From: Gemella sp. zg-570
GTDB taxonomy: Bacteria > Bacillota > Bacilli > Staphylococcales > Gemellaceae
Direction of reading: 5' to 3'
Assembly (NCBI RefSeq): GCF_018866345.1
Contig: NZ_CP076443.1
Coordinates: 395,501-459,500 of the forward strand
DNA: 64,000 nt
In this document: piece by piece, positions 51,140-60,019 of the stretch
Numbering within the stretch: the first letter of the stretch is position 1
Layout of the letters: every line of letters begins with the position of its first letter
Made by a program: the position numbers and the translations under genes
Notes under the pieces: generated by a model
What the model was told of the DNA's origin: nothing
The model's database searches: none
What the model saw: only the letters and a program-made list of their open reading frames with translations

Positions 51140-51440
51140 TATATATAAAATATTTTTTGCTTGCCTATAAAAATAAGTATTTTAAATTATTTTTTGAGAG
51201 TTTACTCATTAATATTAAGAAAAATATTTTTTACTATTTTTTGTTGGGAGGCTAGCAAAATATAAATATTTTTTATTATTTTTCATTGGAAGAGTAACGT
51301 AATACAAATATTTTTTATATCTTAATTTGAACCAGAAAAAAATATTTTTATTATTTTTATCGGCATGCAAGATGAATAAAAATATTTTTACAATCTAATT
51401 TGGAAAATATTACATTTTATTTTGGTGAAAAATCATTTTA
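51140..51440. repeat. AT-rich degenerate repeats of aaatatttttta
   Basis: A gene-free stretch with six or more copies of (a)aaatattttttN, near 51148, 51222, 51267, 51308, 51341 and 51380, spaced about 35-70 bases apart and often followed by ttattttt and a G/C-containing island (ttgg, atcgg). No open frame is present. It may be a worn tandem repeat. It lies between the converging secDF and metQ transcripts. Confidence 0.45.
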
Positions 51441-51499
51441 ATTCTTATGAGGATATAGCATTTTATTTTTAACCTAAGATTAATTTAAATAACAAACAA

Positions 51500-51519
51500 C
51501 CCAACTTGAAAAAGTTGGG
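51500..51519 (-). terminator. Terminator of the met ABC operon
   Basis: A perfect 8-bp stem (cccaactt / aagttggg) with 4-nt loop. On the minus strand it is followed by a T-rich tract. It lies 45 bases after the stop codon of the metQ-like gene. Confidence 0.8.
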
Positions 51520-51564
51520 TTTGTCTATATTATTGTTTATTGATTATTTATATTTAACTAGATA

Positions 51565-52386
51565 TTAGAATGATGCGTGATAAATACCTTTGTATTTTTC
51601 TTCTAATAATTTTTTAACTTTTGCACTAGTAAGAACTTTTTTAAGGGCTTTAACTCCGTCTGAATCCTTGTTGTCTTCACGAGAAACTAAAGAAAGAGCG
51701 TAGTATTCTTGGTCTTTTACATCTTCTTTAATAATTCCATTATCAACAGGATTTAAACTTAATTTAGATATTTTATCAGGATAGTTAAAAGCTAAATCTT
51801 TTTCGTTGTAGGCTTCGTTAAGGTTAAGTAAGGCTACTTTTGTAAAAGTAATATTTTTTGGATTAGCTGTGATGTCAGCTTCTGTTACTGTGTAGCTGTT
51901 AGGGTCTTTAAGGCTTATAACTTTTTCTTTAGCAAGAAGTCTTAAAGCACGAGCTAGGTTAGTTGCATCAGAAGGAACAGCCACATCAGCTCCGTCTTTT
52001 AATTCAGATATATTTTTTATATTTTTACCGTAGAAGGCTCCTGTAAAGTCATATATTTTTTGAATTTGAACTAATTTGGCATTATTCCCCTTATTGTAAG
52101 CGTCCATAAATGGTTTGTGTTGGAAGAAGTTAGCATCTACTTCTTTATTATTTAAGGCGTCATTTGGTTGTTTATAGTCAGAAAAATTAATTATTTCTAG
52201 TGTGTAACCATCTTTTGCTAAGTCTTCTTTTGATGCTTCTAGTATGTCAGTAACAACCTTAATATTCGCAGCACCTACTTTTATTGTTTTTTTCTCATTA
52301 GAAGTTGTTGATGTTTTTGATGAACAACCCGTAAAAATTAAAACTAAAGCTAATATGCTTGTTATTATAGTGAATGTTTTTTTCAT
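51565..52386 (-). CDS. metQ: Methionine ABC transporter substrate-binding lipoprotein
   Basis: 273 aa. The signal peptide ends in the lipobox LIFTGC (Cys21). NlpA/MetQ-family landmarks are NFSDYKQPNDALNNKEVDANFFQHKPFMDAYNK (read in parts), a DGADVAVPSDATNLARALRLL segment, and a C-terminal EEKYKGIYHASF. It binds D/L-methionine (possibly with sulfoxide or dipeptides) outside the cell and delivers it to the MetNI complex. It is the last gene of the operon, with a terminator downstream. Confidence 0.92.
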   Translation of the reverse strand: MKKTFTIITSILALVLIFTGCSSKTSTTSNEKKTIKVGAANIKVVTDILEASKEDLAKDGYTLEIINFSDYKQPNDALNNKEVDANFFQHKPFMDAYNKGNNAKLVQIQKIYDFTGAFYGKNIKNISELKDGADVAVPSDATNLARALRLLAKEKVISLKDPNSYTVTEADITANPKNITFTKVALLNLNEAYNEKDLAFNYPDKISKLSLNPVDNGIIKEDVKDQEYYALSLVSREDNKDSDGVKALKKVLTSAKVKKLLEEKYKGIYHASF

Positions 52387-52411
52387 TGTAATCTCCTATT
52401 TGAAAATAATT

Positions 52412-53074
52412 TTATTTTTTAGAAACCTTGTTAGCTATAAAATAACCAATATTTTGAATAATATAAACATAAACAATAAAAACAATAACTAAGAGATACA
52501 TTAAGGGGTAGTTGTAATCTTGATAGCCGTAGCGATAGGCAAATTCACCAAGACCTCCTGCACCAATAACGCCCATAACGGTTGAGTATGATAAAATACT
52601 TATTGCTACTGAAGTGAATGATAGGATTAAATCTATTTTTATAGAGGGTATTAAGAAATAACGTATCATTTGTAACTTTGTAGCTCCCATGCTAATAGCC
52701 CTATCTATAATTCTATTTGGAATATTTAGTAAGGCTTGTTCAACAAATCTACTATAAATACTAATTGATACCAGTGTAAGAGGCAGGGTAGCTGCTAAAT
52801 TTCCAAAAGCTGTTCCGAATAAAAATCTACTTATAGGTATTAGGATAAAAATAAATATTAAAAAGGGAACACTTCTTAACATATTTAATATAATACTCAA
52901 AGTTTGGTAGGCAAATTGATTATGTAGTAAATATTTTTTATTTAATGAAAATAATAAAATACCTAGTGGTATGGCTAGTAATAAACAGACAGACATGGAA
53001 ACAAAGAGCATAAAATTCGTTTCCCAGAAAGCTTTTACAATATTATCATAATTTTCTTTTATTAAATTAATCAT
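52412..53074 (-). CDS. metI: Methionine ABC transporter permease
   Basis: 220 aa with five hydrophobic helices. MLRSVPFLIFIFILIPISRFLFG and the EAA-like loop RAISMGATKLQMIRYFLIPSIK are characteristic of MetI, as is MGVIGAGGLGEFAYRYGYQDY. The start overlaps the metN end by 8 bases. Confidence 0.93.
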   Translation of the reverse strand: MINLIKENYDNIVKAFWETNFMLFVSMSVCLLLAIPLGILLFSLNKKYLLHNQFAYQTLSIILNMLRSVPFLIFIFILIPISRFLFGTAFGNLAATLPLTLVSISIYSRFVEQALLNIPNRIIDRAISMGATKLQMIRYFLIPSIKIDLILSFTSVAISILSYSTVMGVIGAGGLGEFAYRYGYQDYNYPLMYLLVIVFIVYVYIIQNIGYFIANKVSKK

Positions 53075-53801
53075 CTAGCAAAAACTCCTTTATATGCTTA
53101 AAGTAGTCTTTTTCATAATCCATATTATTATTCTTATTAGGTACTATAATTTCTTTTATGGTAGAATTTCCTAACAATATGACTTTATCGCAAAAATTTT
53201 TTAGTATTGATAGGTTATGAGAAATTAAAACAATAGAAATATCAGTAGTTTTTTTCAGTTTTATAAGCAAATCAAAAATTTCTTTTTCGCTACTACTATC
53301 AAGGGCAGAACTTATTTCATCACACAAAATAACTTTTGGATTTTGTAAAAGTGCCATTGCGATAGCCACTTTTTGTTTTTGCCCCCCACTAAGATTTCTG
53401 CAAGTAATATTTTTTAAATTTTCGATATTCATAAATTTTAAAATTTTATTGATTTCAGCTTCATTTACTTTTTCTTTATTTAGTTTATATATTAATGATA
53501 GGTGATAAAAAACAGTTTTTCCGTCTAAAAGATTATTATCTTGAAAGATGTAGACGACATTTTTTCTCATTTCTCTTAATTCTTTTTCGTTCATTTGGTC
53601 TAAATTTTTATTATTATAAATAATTTTTCCCTTGTCATAAGAAACCAAACCGTTTATCATTTTTAAAATTGTACTTTTTCCGCTTCCGTTACTTCCGATT
53701 AATCCTAAAACATCATTTTTTTTTATATCAAAAGAAATATTTTTTATTTGAAAATTAGAATTAGGATAATTTTTAGAAATATTTTTTATTTGAATTACCA
53801 T
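53067..53801 (-). CDS. metN: Methionine ABC transporter ATPase, short form without NIL domain
   Basis: 244 aa. Walker A GSNGSGKST, Q-loop FQDNNLLDGKTVFYHL, signature LSGGQKQK, Walker B VILCDEISSALD, and H-loop LISHN are present. Typical MetN has about 340 residues with a C-terminal NIL regulatory domain that senses internal methionine. Here the protein ends about 25 residues after the ATPase core, so that trans-inhibition is missing. No SAM riboswitch or T-box could be recognised in the 140 bases upstream. Confidence 0.88.
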   Translation of the reverse strand: MVIQIKNISKNYPNSNFQIKNISFDIKKNDVLGLIGSNGSGKSTILKMINGLVSYDKGKIIYNNKNLDQMNEKELREMRKNVVYIFQDNNLLDGKTVFYHLSLIYKLNKEKVNEAEINKILKFMNIENLKNITCRNLSGGQKQKVAIAMALLQNPKVILCDEISSALDSSSEKEIFDLLIKLKKTTDISIVLISHNLSILKNFCDKVILLGNSTIKEIIVPNKNNNMDYEKDYFKHIKEFLLDD

Positions 53802-54030
53802 ATTTATCCTCCGACAATACTATAACATTTTTTTTTATAATTTTCAATATATAAATTTTATTGTTATTAAAAGTGTTTTAAAATATGTATCAGCTAAAAA
53901 TAATTATCTGTATTAGTTTTTTTAAATAAAAATTTTTTCATTGAAATTTTACAATTTCTTGTTTTTAAAGTATAATATTTTTCTAAAATTCAAAATAAAA
54001 TTTTTATTTGTTTTATTAGGAGAAGATTTT

Positions 54031-55071
54031 ATGTTTAAAAAATTTGGAAGATTACCTAAGAGGAATTTGAAAAAAAGAATAGAGGGGTCACTTTATTATA
54101 AAAATAATAAATTTACAAATTTAGAAGAAAAACCAGCTTTAACAGAAGGTGTTAGTATTGTTGATGTACTAAAATCATTTTTTAGTAAAGATGTTAATAC
54201 AATTCCTACAAAAATACCTATAACAGAAACTAATTTATTTACCTTAAACGATGAAAAAGATTATTTTATATGGTTTGGACATTCATCATACTTACTTAAT
54301 CTTGGAAAAATTAAATTTTTAGTTGACCCCGTCTTTAGTGTAAATGCCTCTCCACTTCCGAATAATGTTAAAGAATTTGCTGGGACAGAATATTATAAGT
54401 CGGATAAGATGCCTCATATCGATTATTTAATAATTACTCATGACCACTACGACCATTTAGATTATAAAACTATTCTTGAATTAAAAAATAAGGTAGGTAA
54501 GGTTATTCTTCCTTTGGGTGTTTCAGAGCATTTTCTTTATTGGGGTTATAAAAAAGAAAATATTATTGAACTTGAGTGGTATGAAAGTTTTGAACTGAGT
54601 GAAAATTTTACAATAACATCTGAACCGACACATCATTCATCAGGCAGATTTTTAAAAGCTAATCAAAGTCTTTGGACATCCTACGTTTTAAAATATCAAA
54701 CTAAAAATATATTTTTAGGTGGAGATGGTGCTTACGGCAAACATTTTAAAGAAATTGGCAAGAAGTATGTAAGATTTGATTTGGCTTTTATGGAAAATGG
54801 TCAGTATAATAAGTTGTGGAAATATTCTCATATGTTTCCCAAAGAAACTTTACAAGCGGCAAAAGATATTAATGCACAAGTAGTAGTGCCAATACATAAT
54901 TCAAAATTTAAATTGTCAGTTCATGAATGGAATGAACCCTTAAAAGAAATTACAAGATTAAATAAAGAAGAATTTAAACTTAATTTAGTAACTATGAAAA
55001 TAGGAGATGTAGTCTATATAGATAATTTAAACTTTAATTATGAAAGATGTTTGACAAAAATTAAAAATTAG
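54031..55071 (+). CDS. Metallo-beta-lactamase-fold hydrolase (UlaG/NAPE-PLD-like)
   Basis: 346 aa from an ATG at 54031 with taggaga upstream (the frame is open to 53941). IWFGHSSYLLNLGKIKFLVDPVF near residue 75 and TEHDHYDHLD-like ITHDHYDHLD supply the zinc-binding HxHxDH motif. Later ligands are in PTHHSSGRF, FLGGDGAYGKHF and VPIHNSKF. This layout fits the subgroup around N-acyl-phosphatidylethanolamine phospholipase D and UlaG-like lactonases. The substrate is unknown. The next promoter begins directly after its stop. Confidence 0.85.
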   Translation: MFKKFGRLPKRNLKKRIEGSLYYKNNKFTNLEEKPALTEGVSIVDVLKSFFSKDVNTIPTKIPITETNLFTLNDEKDYFIWFGHSSYLLNLGKIKFLVDPVFSVNASPLPNNVKEFAGTEYYKSDKMPHIDYLIITHDHYDHLDYKTILELKNKVGKVILPLGVSEHFLYWGYKKENIIELEWYESFELSENFTITSEPTHHSSGRFLKANQSLWTSYVLKYQTKNIFLGGDGAYGKHFKEIGKKYVRFDLAFMENGQYNKLWKYSHMFPKETLQAAKDINAQVVVPIHNSKFKLSVHEWNEPLKEITRLNKEEFKLNLVTMKIGDVVYIDNLNFNYERCLTKIKN

Positions 55072-55072
55072 C

Positions 55073-55101
55073 TTGACAGATATTTTTTAATTTGCTATAC
55101 T
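55073..55101 (+). promoter_or_regulatory. Promoter of the Trp-leader and ABC importer operon
   Basis: Perfect TTGACA (55073-55078) and TATACT (55096-55101), 17 bp apart. Transcription would begin near 55108, before the leader peptide. Confidence 0.85.
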
Positions 55102-55136
55102 TTAGGCATAAATAAATTAAAGGAGCGTAAAGAATT

Positions 55137-55187
55137 ATGAATCTGTATAGAGTTACAAAATTAAATACTCGTTGGCAAAGCCACTAG
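55137..55187 (+). CDS. Leader peptide MNLYRVTKLNTRWQSH
   Basis: A 16-codon peptide with a strong ribosome binding site (aaaggagcg). It contains a single Trp at position 13, just before the end. It is followed by mutually exclusive-looking hairpins and two terminators, then by an ABC importer of the tryptophan-type TrpXYZ family. This is the layout of translation-coupled attenuation: the state of the ribosome on the Trp (or Arg/Trp) codons would decide whether the terminator forms. Confidence 0.7.
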   Translation: MNLYRVTKLNTRWQSH

Positions 55188-55221
55188 ATACAGGTTGTTT
55201 CTTGCGTTTTTTACAGCATAG

Positions 55222-55360
55222 ATACAGCCTTACAAGTGTTTGTAAAATTGTATCTATGTGGAAGATAAATAAAAATATAGCAAACCACGTAGATTATTTA
55301 AAATATATCTGCGTGGTTTTTTTGACCACCAATAGATACAATTAGGTGGTCTTTTTATAT
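55222..55360 (+). promoter_or_regulatory. Attenuator region with competing hairpins and two terminators
   Basis: First hairpin: atagatacag... paired with ...tgtatctat, including inner ttacaa/tttgtaa (about 55222-55257). Second: aaccacgtagat / atctgcgtggtt followed by seven T (about 55283-55323), a strong terminator. Third: gaccacc / ggtggtc followed by five T (55324-55358), with a loop repeating tagatacaatt from the first hairpin. This shared segment suggests alternative pairing. Confidence 0.75.
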
Positions 55361-55389
55361 AAAATTTTATCAATTAAGGAGAAAACAAA

Positions 55390-56385
55390 ATGAATAAAAA
55401 AGGAAAAATATTTTTAGCAGCTTTAGCAATAATTTTATTAGTGGCTTTATATTTTAATAAGTCAGAAGATAAAACAAAATTAGATGATAAGAAAGTAAAA
55501 ATAGGAGTATTACAATTACTAAGTCATCCAGCCCTAGATAGTATCTATAAAGGTTTTGAAGATGAATTAAAAAAACAAGGTTATAAAATCGGAGAGAATT
55601 TAGAAATAGATTTACAAAATGCTCAGGGAGACCAAAGCAATTTAGTAGCAATGAGTAAAAAATTAGTTGCTGATAAAAATAATATTTTGGTGGGTATAAC
55701 TACTCCTGCAACCTTATCTTTGTCTAATGAAACAAAAAATATTCCGATTATTATGGGGGGTATAACTTATCCTGTGGAAGCTGGTTTGATAAAAAGTGAG
55801 AACAAGCCTGGCAACAATATAACGGGAGTAAGTGATAGAACTCCAATAAAAGAACAATTAGAAATAATGAAAAAAGTTTTACCTAATATGAAAAAAGTAG
55901 GAATAATTTATACAGCAAGTGAAGATAATTCTACAAAACAGGCCAAAGAAGCTGAAAAACTAGCTAAAGAGATGAATTTAGAAGTTAATTTAAAATCTGT
56001 TGCTAATACAAATGATATTCAACAAGTTACAGAAAGTGTGGCTAGTAGTGTTGATGCAATTTTTGTTCCTATTGACAATACCATAGCTAGTGCCATGGCT
56101 ACTGTTGTAAAAGTAACGGATAGCTATAAAATTCCAGTGTTTCCATCTGCCGATACTATGGTAAAAGATGGAGGACTTTTAGGAATAGGAGTTGACCAAT
56201 ACAAGATAGGTGTTGAAACTGCAAAAGTAGTAATTGAAGTATTAAAGGGAGCTAAAACAGAAGATAAGGCAATCGTACTTGCTAATGATGGAATTATTTA
56301 TTTGAATAACAAAAAAGCAAAAGAATTAGGAATTACTATTCCAGATGAAATAAAAAATAAGGCAGAAATAGTAGTAGGAGAATAA
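55390..56385 (+). CDS. ABC importer substrate-binding protein (TrpX-type)
   Basis: 331 aa. The N-terminus is a short basic stretch and one hydrophobic helix (FLAALAIILLVALYF) without a lipobox cysteine, so it is membrane-anchored rather than a lipoprotein. The mature part matches the ABC_sub_bind family: KIGVLQLLSHPALDSIYKGFEDEL, AQGD, VGITTPATLSL and YPVEAGLI, with EQLEIMKKVLPNMKKVGIIY. Proteins of this family take up tryptophan or tyrosine in related bacteria. The Trp-containing leader supports tryptophan. Confidence 0.82.
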   Translation: MNKKGKIFLAALAIILLVALYFNKSEDKTKLDDKKVKIGVLQLLSHPALDSIYKGFEDELKKQGYKIGENLEIDLQNAQGDQSNLVAMSKKLVADKNNILVGITTPATLSLSNETKNIPIIMGGITYPVEAGLIKSENKPGNNITGVSDRTPIKEQLEIMKKVLPNMKKVGIIYTASEDNSTKQAKEAEKLAKEMNLEVNLKSVANTNDIQQVTESVASSVDAIFVPIDNTIASAMATVVKVTDSYKIPVFPSADTMVKDGGLLGIGVDQYKIGVETAKVVIEVLKGAKTEDKAIVLANDGIIYLNNKKAKELGITIPDEIKNKAEIVVGE

Positions 56386-56392
56386 TATTTAT

Positions 56393-57274
56393 ATGGAAAT
56401 ATTAATATCGGCAATTTCTCAGGGTTTATTATGGGGAATATTGTCAGTAGGTTTGTTTATAAGTTTTAGAATTTTAAATATAGCAGATATGACCACAGAA
56501 GGTAGTTTTCCTTTGGGAGCTTGTGTTGCTGTTGTTGCTATAAGTCATGGTATAAATCCCTATATAGCAATTTTAATTTCAATTATTTTTGGTATGCTTG
56601 CAGGTTTTGTAACAGGTTTTTTAATAACAGTTTGTAAAATTCCTAGTCTGCTTGCAGGTATCTTAACTATGACGGCTTTACTTTCTGTTAATTTAAGAAT
56701 TATGGGAAGACCTAATCTTAATATATTATCTAACAATACAATTTTTACTTTTTTAGAAAAATTTAACTTACCAAAAAGTTACAATATTATAATAATAGGA
56801 CTTATTTTTTCTAGTATAGTAATTTTAATAATGGCATTATTTTTCAAAACAGAATTAGGGCAGTCTTTAATTGCGACCGGAGATAATATTAACATGGCAT
56901 CATCACTTGGAATTTCTGTCAAAGCTATGACTATTTTAGGCTTGATGTTATCTAATGGAATTATAGCTTTTGCTGGAGGAATTTTGGCACAGAATAATGG
57001 TTATGCTGATGTTAATAGTGGTATAGGTGTTATAGTAATAGCCCTAGCTGCAATTATAATTGGAGAAGTTATTTTTGGAGATGTAACTTTTATAGAAAGA
57101 TTAATTTATACAGTCTGTGGAGCAATTATTTACAGGTTACTTTTGGTTCTAGTTTTAAAACTAGAAATATTAGAAGCTAATGATTTTAAATTAATTACAG
57201 CTTTAATAATAGCCATATTTTTAACCTTGCCCCAGTTTAAAAATAATATTTTTAAGACTAGAAAGGGAAATTAG
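56393..57274 (+). CDS. ABC importer permease (TrpY-type)
   Basis: 293 aa with eight to nine hydrophobic segments. It begins MEILISAISQGLLWGILSVGLFISFRILNIADMTTEGSF, read in parts; the LGV.I.FRI....D.T.EGSF.LG pattern is characteristic of the permease partnering ABC_sub_bind proteins. Starts 7 bases after the binding protein gene. Confidence 0.88.
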   Translation: MEILISAISQGLLWGILSVGLFISFRILNIADMTTEGSFPLGACVAVVAISHGINPYIAILISIIFGMLAGFVTGFLITVCKIPSLLAGILTMTALLSVNLRIMGRPNLNILSNNTIFTFLEKFNLPKSYNIIIIGLIFSSIVILIMALFFKTELGQSLIATGDNINMASSLGISVKAMTILGLMLSNGIIAFAGGILAQNNGYADVNSGIGVIVIALAAIIIGEVIFGDVTFIERLIYTVCGAIIYRLLLVLVLKLEILEANDFKLITALIIAIFLTLPQFKNNIFKTRKGN

Positions 57275-57277
57275 CAT

Positions 57278-58039
57278 ATGAATTTTATAGAAATTAATAA
57301 TGTAAATAAAACTTTTTTTAAAAATACTAATAGGGAGCATCACGCCTTAAAAAATATTAATTTAAAAATTAATAGGGGAGATTTTATTACCATAGTCGGT
57401 GGGAATGGAGCAGGCAAGTCAACTTTATTAAATGCTTTATCAGGAAATTTTTTGGTCGATAGTGGAAAAATTTTTATAAATAATATTGATGTTAGTCTTA
57501 TGAGTGAGCATAAAAGGTCTAAGTATATAAGCAGAGTTTTTCAAAATCCTCTTTATGGTACTGCACCTAGAATGACAGTTTGTGAAAATATGGCTTTGGC
57601 ATATAGACGAGGAGAAAAAAGAGGTTTAAAATTAGGAGTTACTGAAGAAAATAAAAAATATTTTACAGAACAGTTATCTTCTTTAAATTTAGGTTTAGAA
57701 AATAGATTGCATACAGAAATAGGTTTATTATCTGGCGGGCAAAGACAGGCTATTTCTTTACTCATGGCAACAATTAAAAACCCGGACTTGCTACTTCTTG
57801 ATGAACATACGGCAGCACTTGACCTAAAAACTCAAAAAATTATAATGGATATTACGGATAAAAAAATTAAGGATAAAAATATAACGGCACTGATGATTAC
57901 CCATAATATACAAGATGCACTCAAGTATGGAAATAGATTAATTGTTCTTAATCAAGGAGAAATTATCAAAGATTTTAATAAGGAAGAAAAAGAAGTTTTA
58001 ACAAGAAATGATATTTATAATATTTTAGATGAATTATAA
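57278..58039 (+). CDS. ABC importer ATPase (TrpZ-type)
   Basis: 253 aa. Walker A GGNGAGKST, Q-loop VFQNPLYGTAPRMTVCENMALAYRRG, signature LSGGQRQAISLLMA, Walker B DLLLLDEHTAALD and H-loop MITHN. The PLYGTAPRMT Q-loop and DEHTAALD are hallmarks of this importer subfamily. It ends the operon, with a terminator at 58050. Confidence 0.9.
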   Translation: MNFIEINNVNKTFFKNTNREHHALKNINLKINRGDFITIVGGNGAGKSTLLNALSGNFLVDSGKIFINNIDVSLMSEHKRSKYISRVFQNPLYGTAPRMTVCENMALAYRRGEKRGLKLGVTEENKKYFTEQLSSLNLGLENRLHTEIGLLSGGQRQAISLLMATIKNPDLLLLDEHTAALDLKTQKIIMDITDKKIKDKNITALMITHNIQDALKYGNRLIVLNQGEIIKDFNKEEKEVLTRNDIYNILDEL

Positions 58040-58049
58040 GATTAATTTT

Positions 58050-58085
58050 AGAATGAACTATATTATATGGTTCATTCTTTTTTTA
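58050..58085 (+). terminator. Terminator after the ABC importer operon
   Basis: A 9-bp perfect stem (agaatgaac / gttcattct) with an 11-nt loop and seven following T. Confidence 0.85.
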
Positions 58086-58127
58086 TTGTGGTATAATTAT
58101 GTAATATAAAATTATTGGAGTGTAATA

Positions 58128-58604
58128 ATGAAAATTTCAATTTTATGTGTTGGCAAGATAAAAGAAAAATTTTATCGTGATGCAATTAAAGAATATGAAA
58201 AACGTTTATCCTCTTATGCAAAGTTACAAATTCTTGAAATTAATGACGAGAAGGTAAAGGTTGAAAATGATGCGGATATAGAGATAGCCAAGGAAAAAGA
58301 AGGAAAAAATATTTTATCGAAAATTAAGGACACTCAATTTGTTATAAGTTTAGAAATTTTGGGTAAATCTTTATCTAGTGAAAATTTAGCTAGCAAAATA
58401 GAAAATTTAGCAATAACAGGTAATAGTGATTTGGTATTTGTAATAGGTGGCAGTTACGGACTTAGTGAGAGTGTAAGAAAACGTAGTAATTATAGCTTAT
58501 CTTTCAGTGAGATGACCTTTACTCATCAACTTATGCGAGTAATACTTTTAGAGCAGATATACAGGGCCTTTAAAATTATAAAAAAAGAACCCTATCACAA
58601 ATAA
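58128..58604 (+). CDS. rlmH: 23S rRNA (pseudouridine-1915 N3) methyltransferase RlmH
   Basis: 158 aa, full length. The family's SPOUT features are visible: KISILCVGKIKEKFYRDAIKEYEKRLSSYAKLQI, a FVIGGSYGLSESVRKRSNYSLSFS knot region, and the C-terminal MTFTHQLMRVILLEQIYRAFKIIKKEPYHK (each read in pieces). It methylates pseudouridine in helix 69 of 23S rRNA in the assembled 70S ribosome. Confidence 0.97.
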   Translation: MKISILCVGKIKEKFYRDAIKEYEKRLSSYAKLQILEINDEKVKVENDADIEIAKEKEGKNILSKIKDTQFVISLEILGKSLSSENLASKIENLAITGNSDLVFVIGGSYGLSESVRKRSNYSLSFSEMTFTHQLMRVILLEQIYRAFKIIKKEPYHK

Positions 58605-58699
58605 AAAACATAGATTTTAAATTTTAGAAAATAAAAAATTAGAGTATTTAGGAAATTTTACCTTATAGTGATTTATAAATAAAAAGGATAGTGTTTTAA

Positions 58700-59998
58700 A
58701 TGGTTGATAAAATTTTATTGCGAAAGCAGTTTATAGAAAAAAGAAATAATCTGTCTGAAGAATATCGCAAGAGAGCTGACAAAGAAATTTTTAAGAGATT
58801 AGAAAATTTTAAAAGATTTAAACTGGCAAAAAAAATATTTATTTATGTCGGTTTTGGTTCGGAAATAAATACAGTATTACTAATAGAAAAATATATAAAA
58901 GAAAAAAGAATTTTTGTTCCTAAAATAGTAAAAGGAAAAATGGAATTAGTAGAAATATTTTCTGTTTCTTATTTGAGCAAAGGGTATTTTGGAGTTTTAG
59001 AACCTAGGTCTGAAAAATATTATTACGGGTCAATAGATTTGGTAATAACTCCGTCAGTAGTTTTTAATAAAAACGGATATAGGTTAGGTTATGGCAAGGG
59101 CTATTATGATAAATATTTTTCGAGTAGAGATTTCAAATTCAGCCTGGGTTTAGCTTACGAAAATATGCTGGCAGAAAATATCCCCTTGGAAGAACATGAC
59201 AAAAAAGTAGATATGGTAATTACAGAAAATAGACTTATAAATACCCATGAAAATTTTGTCGTAACTACTAATATAAAAACTGATGATAAAATAATTTCAA
59301 GGGCGAAAGAAATTGCTAATTATTTTGAAGTTGATTATGCAGAAAGAAAAAAATTGACACTTAGGCAATTTTTATCTAAATATAATAATGCTATGCTTGT
59401 CTATAAGGATAAAATTCTCTATGTTAATCAGAAGGAAGAAAAATTATTTTTCCATATAGATACAGCCATGTTAAGAATTAAAAATAAGTCAGAACCCCTG
59501 TTAGACATAATAGGAGAAAAAAATCAAGAAATTTTAGATATTACTATGGGTCTAGCTAGGGATAGTATCGTTCTTAGCTATTTCGGTCATAGGGTTACGT
59601 CCTTAGAAGCTAGTAAAATAATTCATTTTATAGTTTCTTGTGGTTTGAATAATTTTTCTTCAGGAAATTTAGAAATAGATAAGGCACTTAGAAAAATAAA
59701 AACTCTCAATATTGATAGCTTAGAATTTTTAAAAAAATGTGAGGATAATTCCTATGATATAGTCTATGCCGACCCAATGTTTTCTAATAATATCAAGGAT
59801 TCTGATAATATAGCAGTTTTTGATAAGCTGGCTTGTTTTGACGGGATAAGAGCTGAAGTGTTAGCAGAAATGAAAAGAGTTGCGAGGAAGAAAGTTATTA
59901 TAAAAGCCCACAATTTAGATGCTGTTTTTGAAAGTTTTGGTTTAAAAAAAATCATTCGTTCAGGTTCTAAATTTAGTTTTGGCTATATTGATGTTTAA
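58700..59998 (+). CDS. Fusion of 5-formyl-THF cyclo-ligase and an RsmJ-like methyltransferase
   Basis: 432 aa. Residues 1-190 are 5-formyltetrahydrofolate cyclo-ligase: LLRKQFIEKRNNLSEEYRKRAD, FVPKIVKGKMELVEI, and RLGYGKGYYDKYF, the folate/ATP loop. Residues about 195-432 are a class I SAM-dependent methyltransferase of the YpiP/RsmJ-like type: ILDITMGLARDSIVLSYFGHRVTSLEAS (SAM loop) and YDIVYADPMFS (the DPMF catalytic-type motif). The two activities, folate salvage and probably rRNA or other methylation, are normally on separate proteins. No stop or shift separates them. Confidence 0.82.
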   Translation: MVDKILLRKQFIEKRNNLSEEYRKRADKEIFKRLENFKRFKLAKKIFIYVGFGSEINTVLLIEKYIKEKRIFVPKIVKGKMELVEIFSVSYLSKGYFGVLEPRSEKYYYGSIDLVITPSVVFNKNGYRLGYGKGYYDKYFSSRDFKFSLGLAYENMLAENIPLEEHDKKVDMVITENRLINTHENFVVTTNIKTDDKIISRAKEIANYFEVDYAERKKLTLRQFLSKYNNAMLVYKDKILYVNQKEEKLFFHIDTAMLRIKNKSEPLLDIIGEKNQEILDITMGLARDSIVLSYFGHRVTSLEASKIIHFIVSCGLNNFSSGNLEIDKALRKIKTLNIDSLEFLKKCEDNSYDIVYADPMFSNNIKDSDNIAVFDKLACFDGIRAEVLAEMKRVARKKVIIKAHNLDAVFESFGLKKIIRSGSKFSFGYIDV

Positions 59999-60019
59999 AA
60001 CTTTGAAACAGGAGATAGA

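Noticed and set aside
53802-54030. SAM riboswitch or T-box before metN
   Set aside because: The roughly 140-base intergenic region is almost pure A/T with no recognisable conserved core or terminator.
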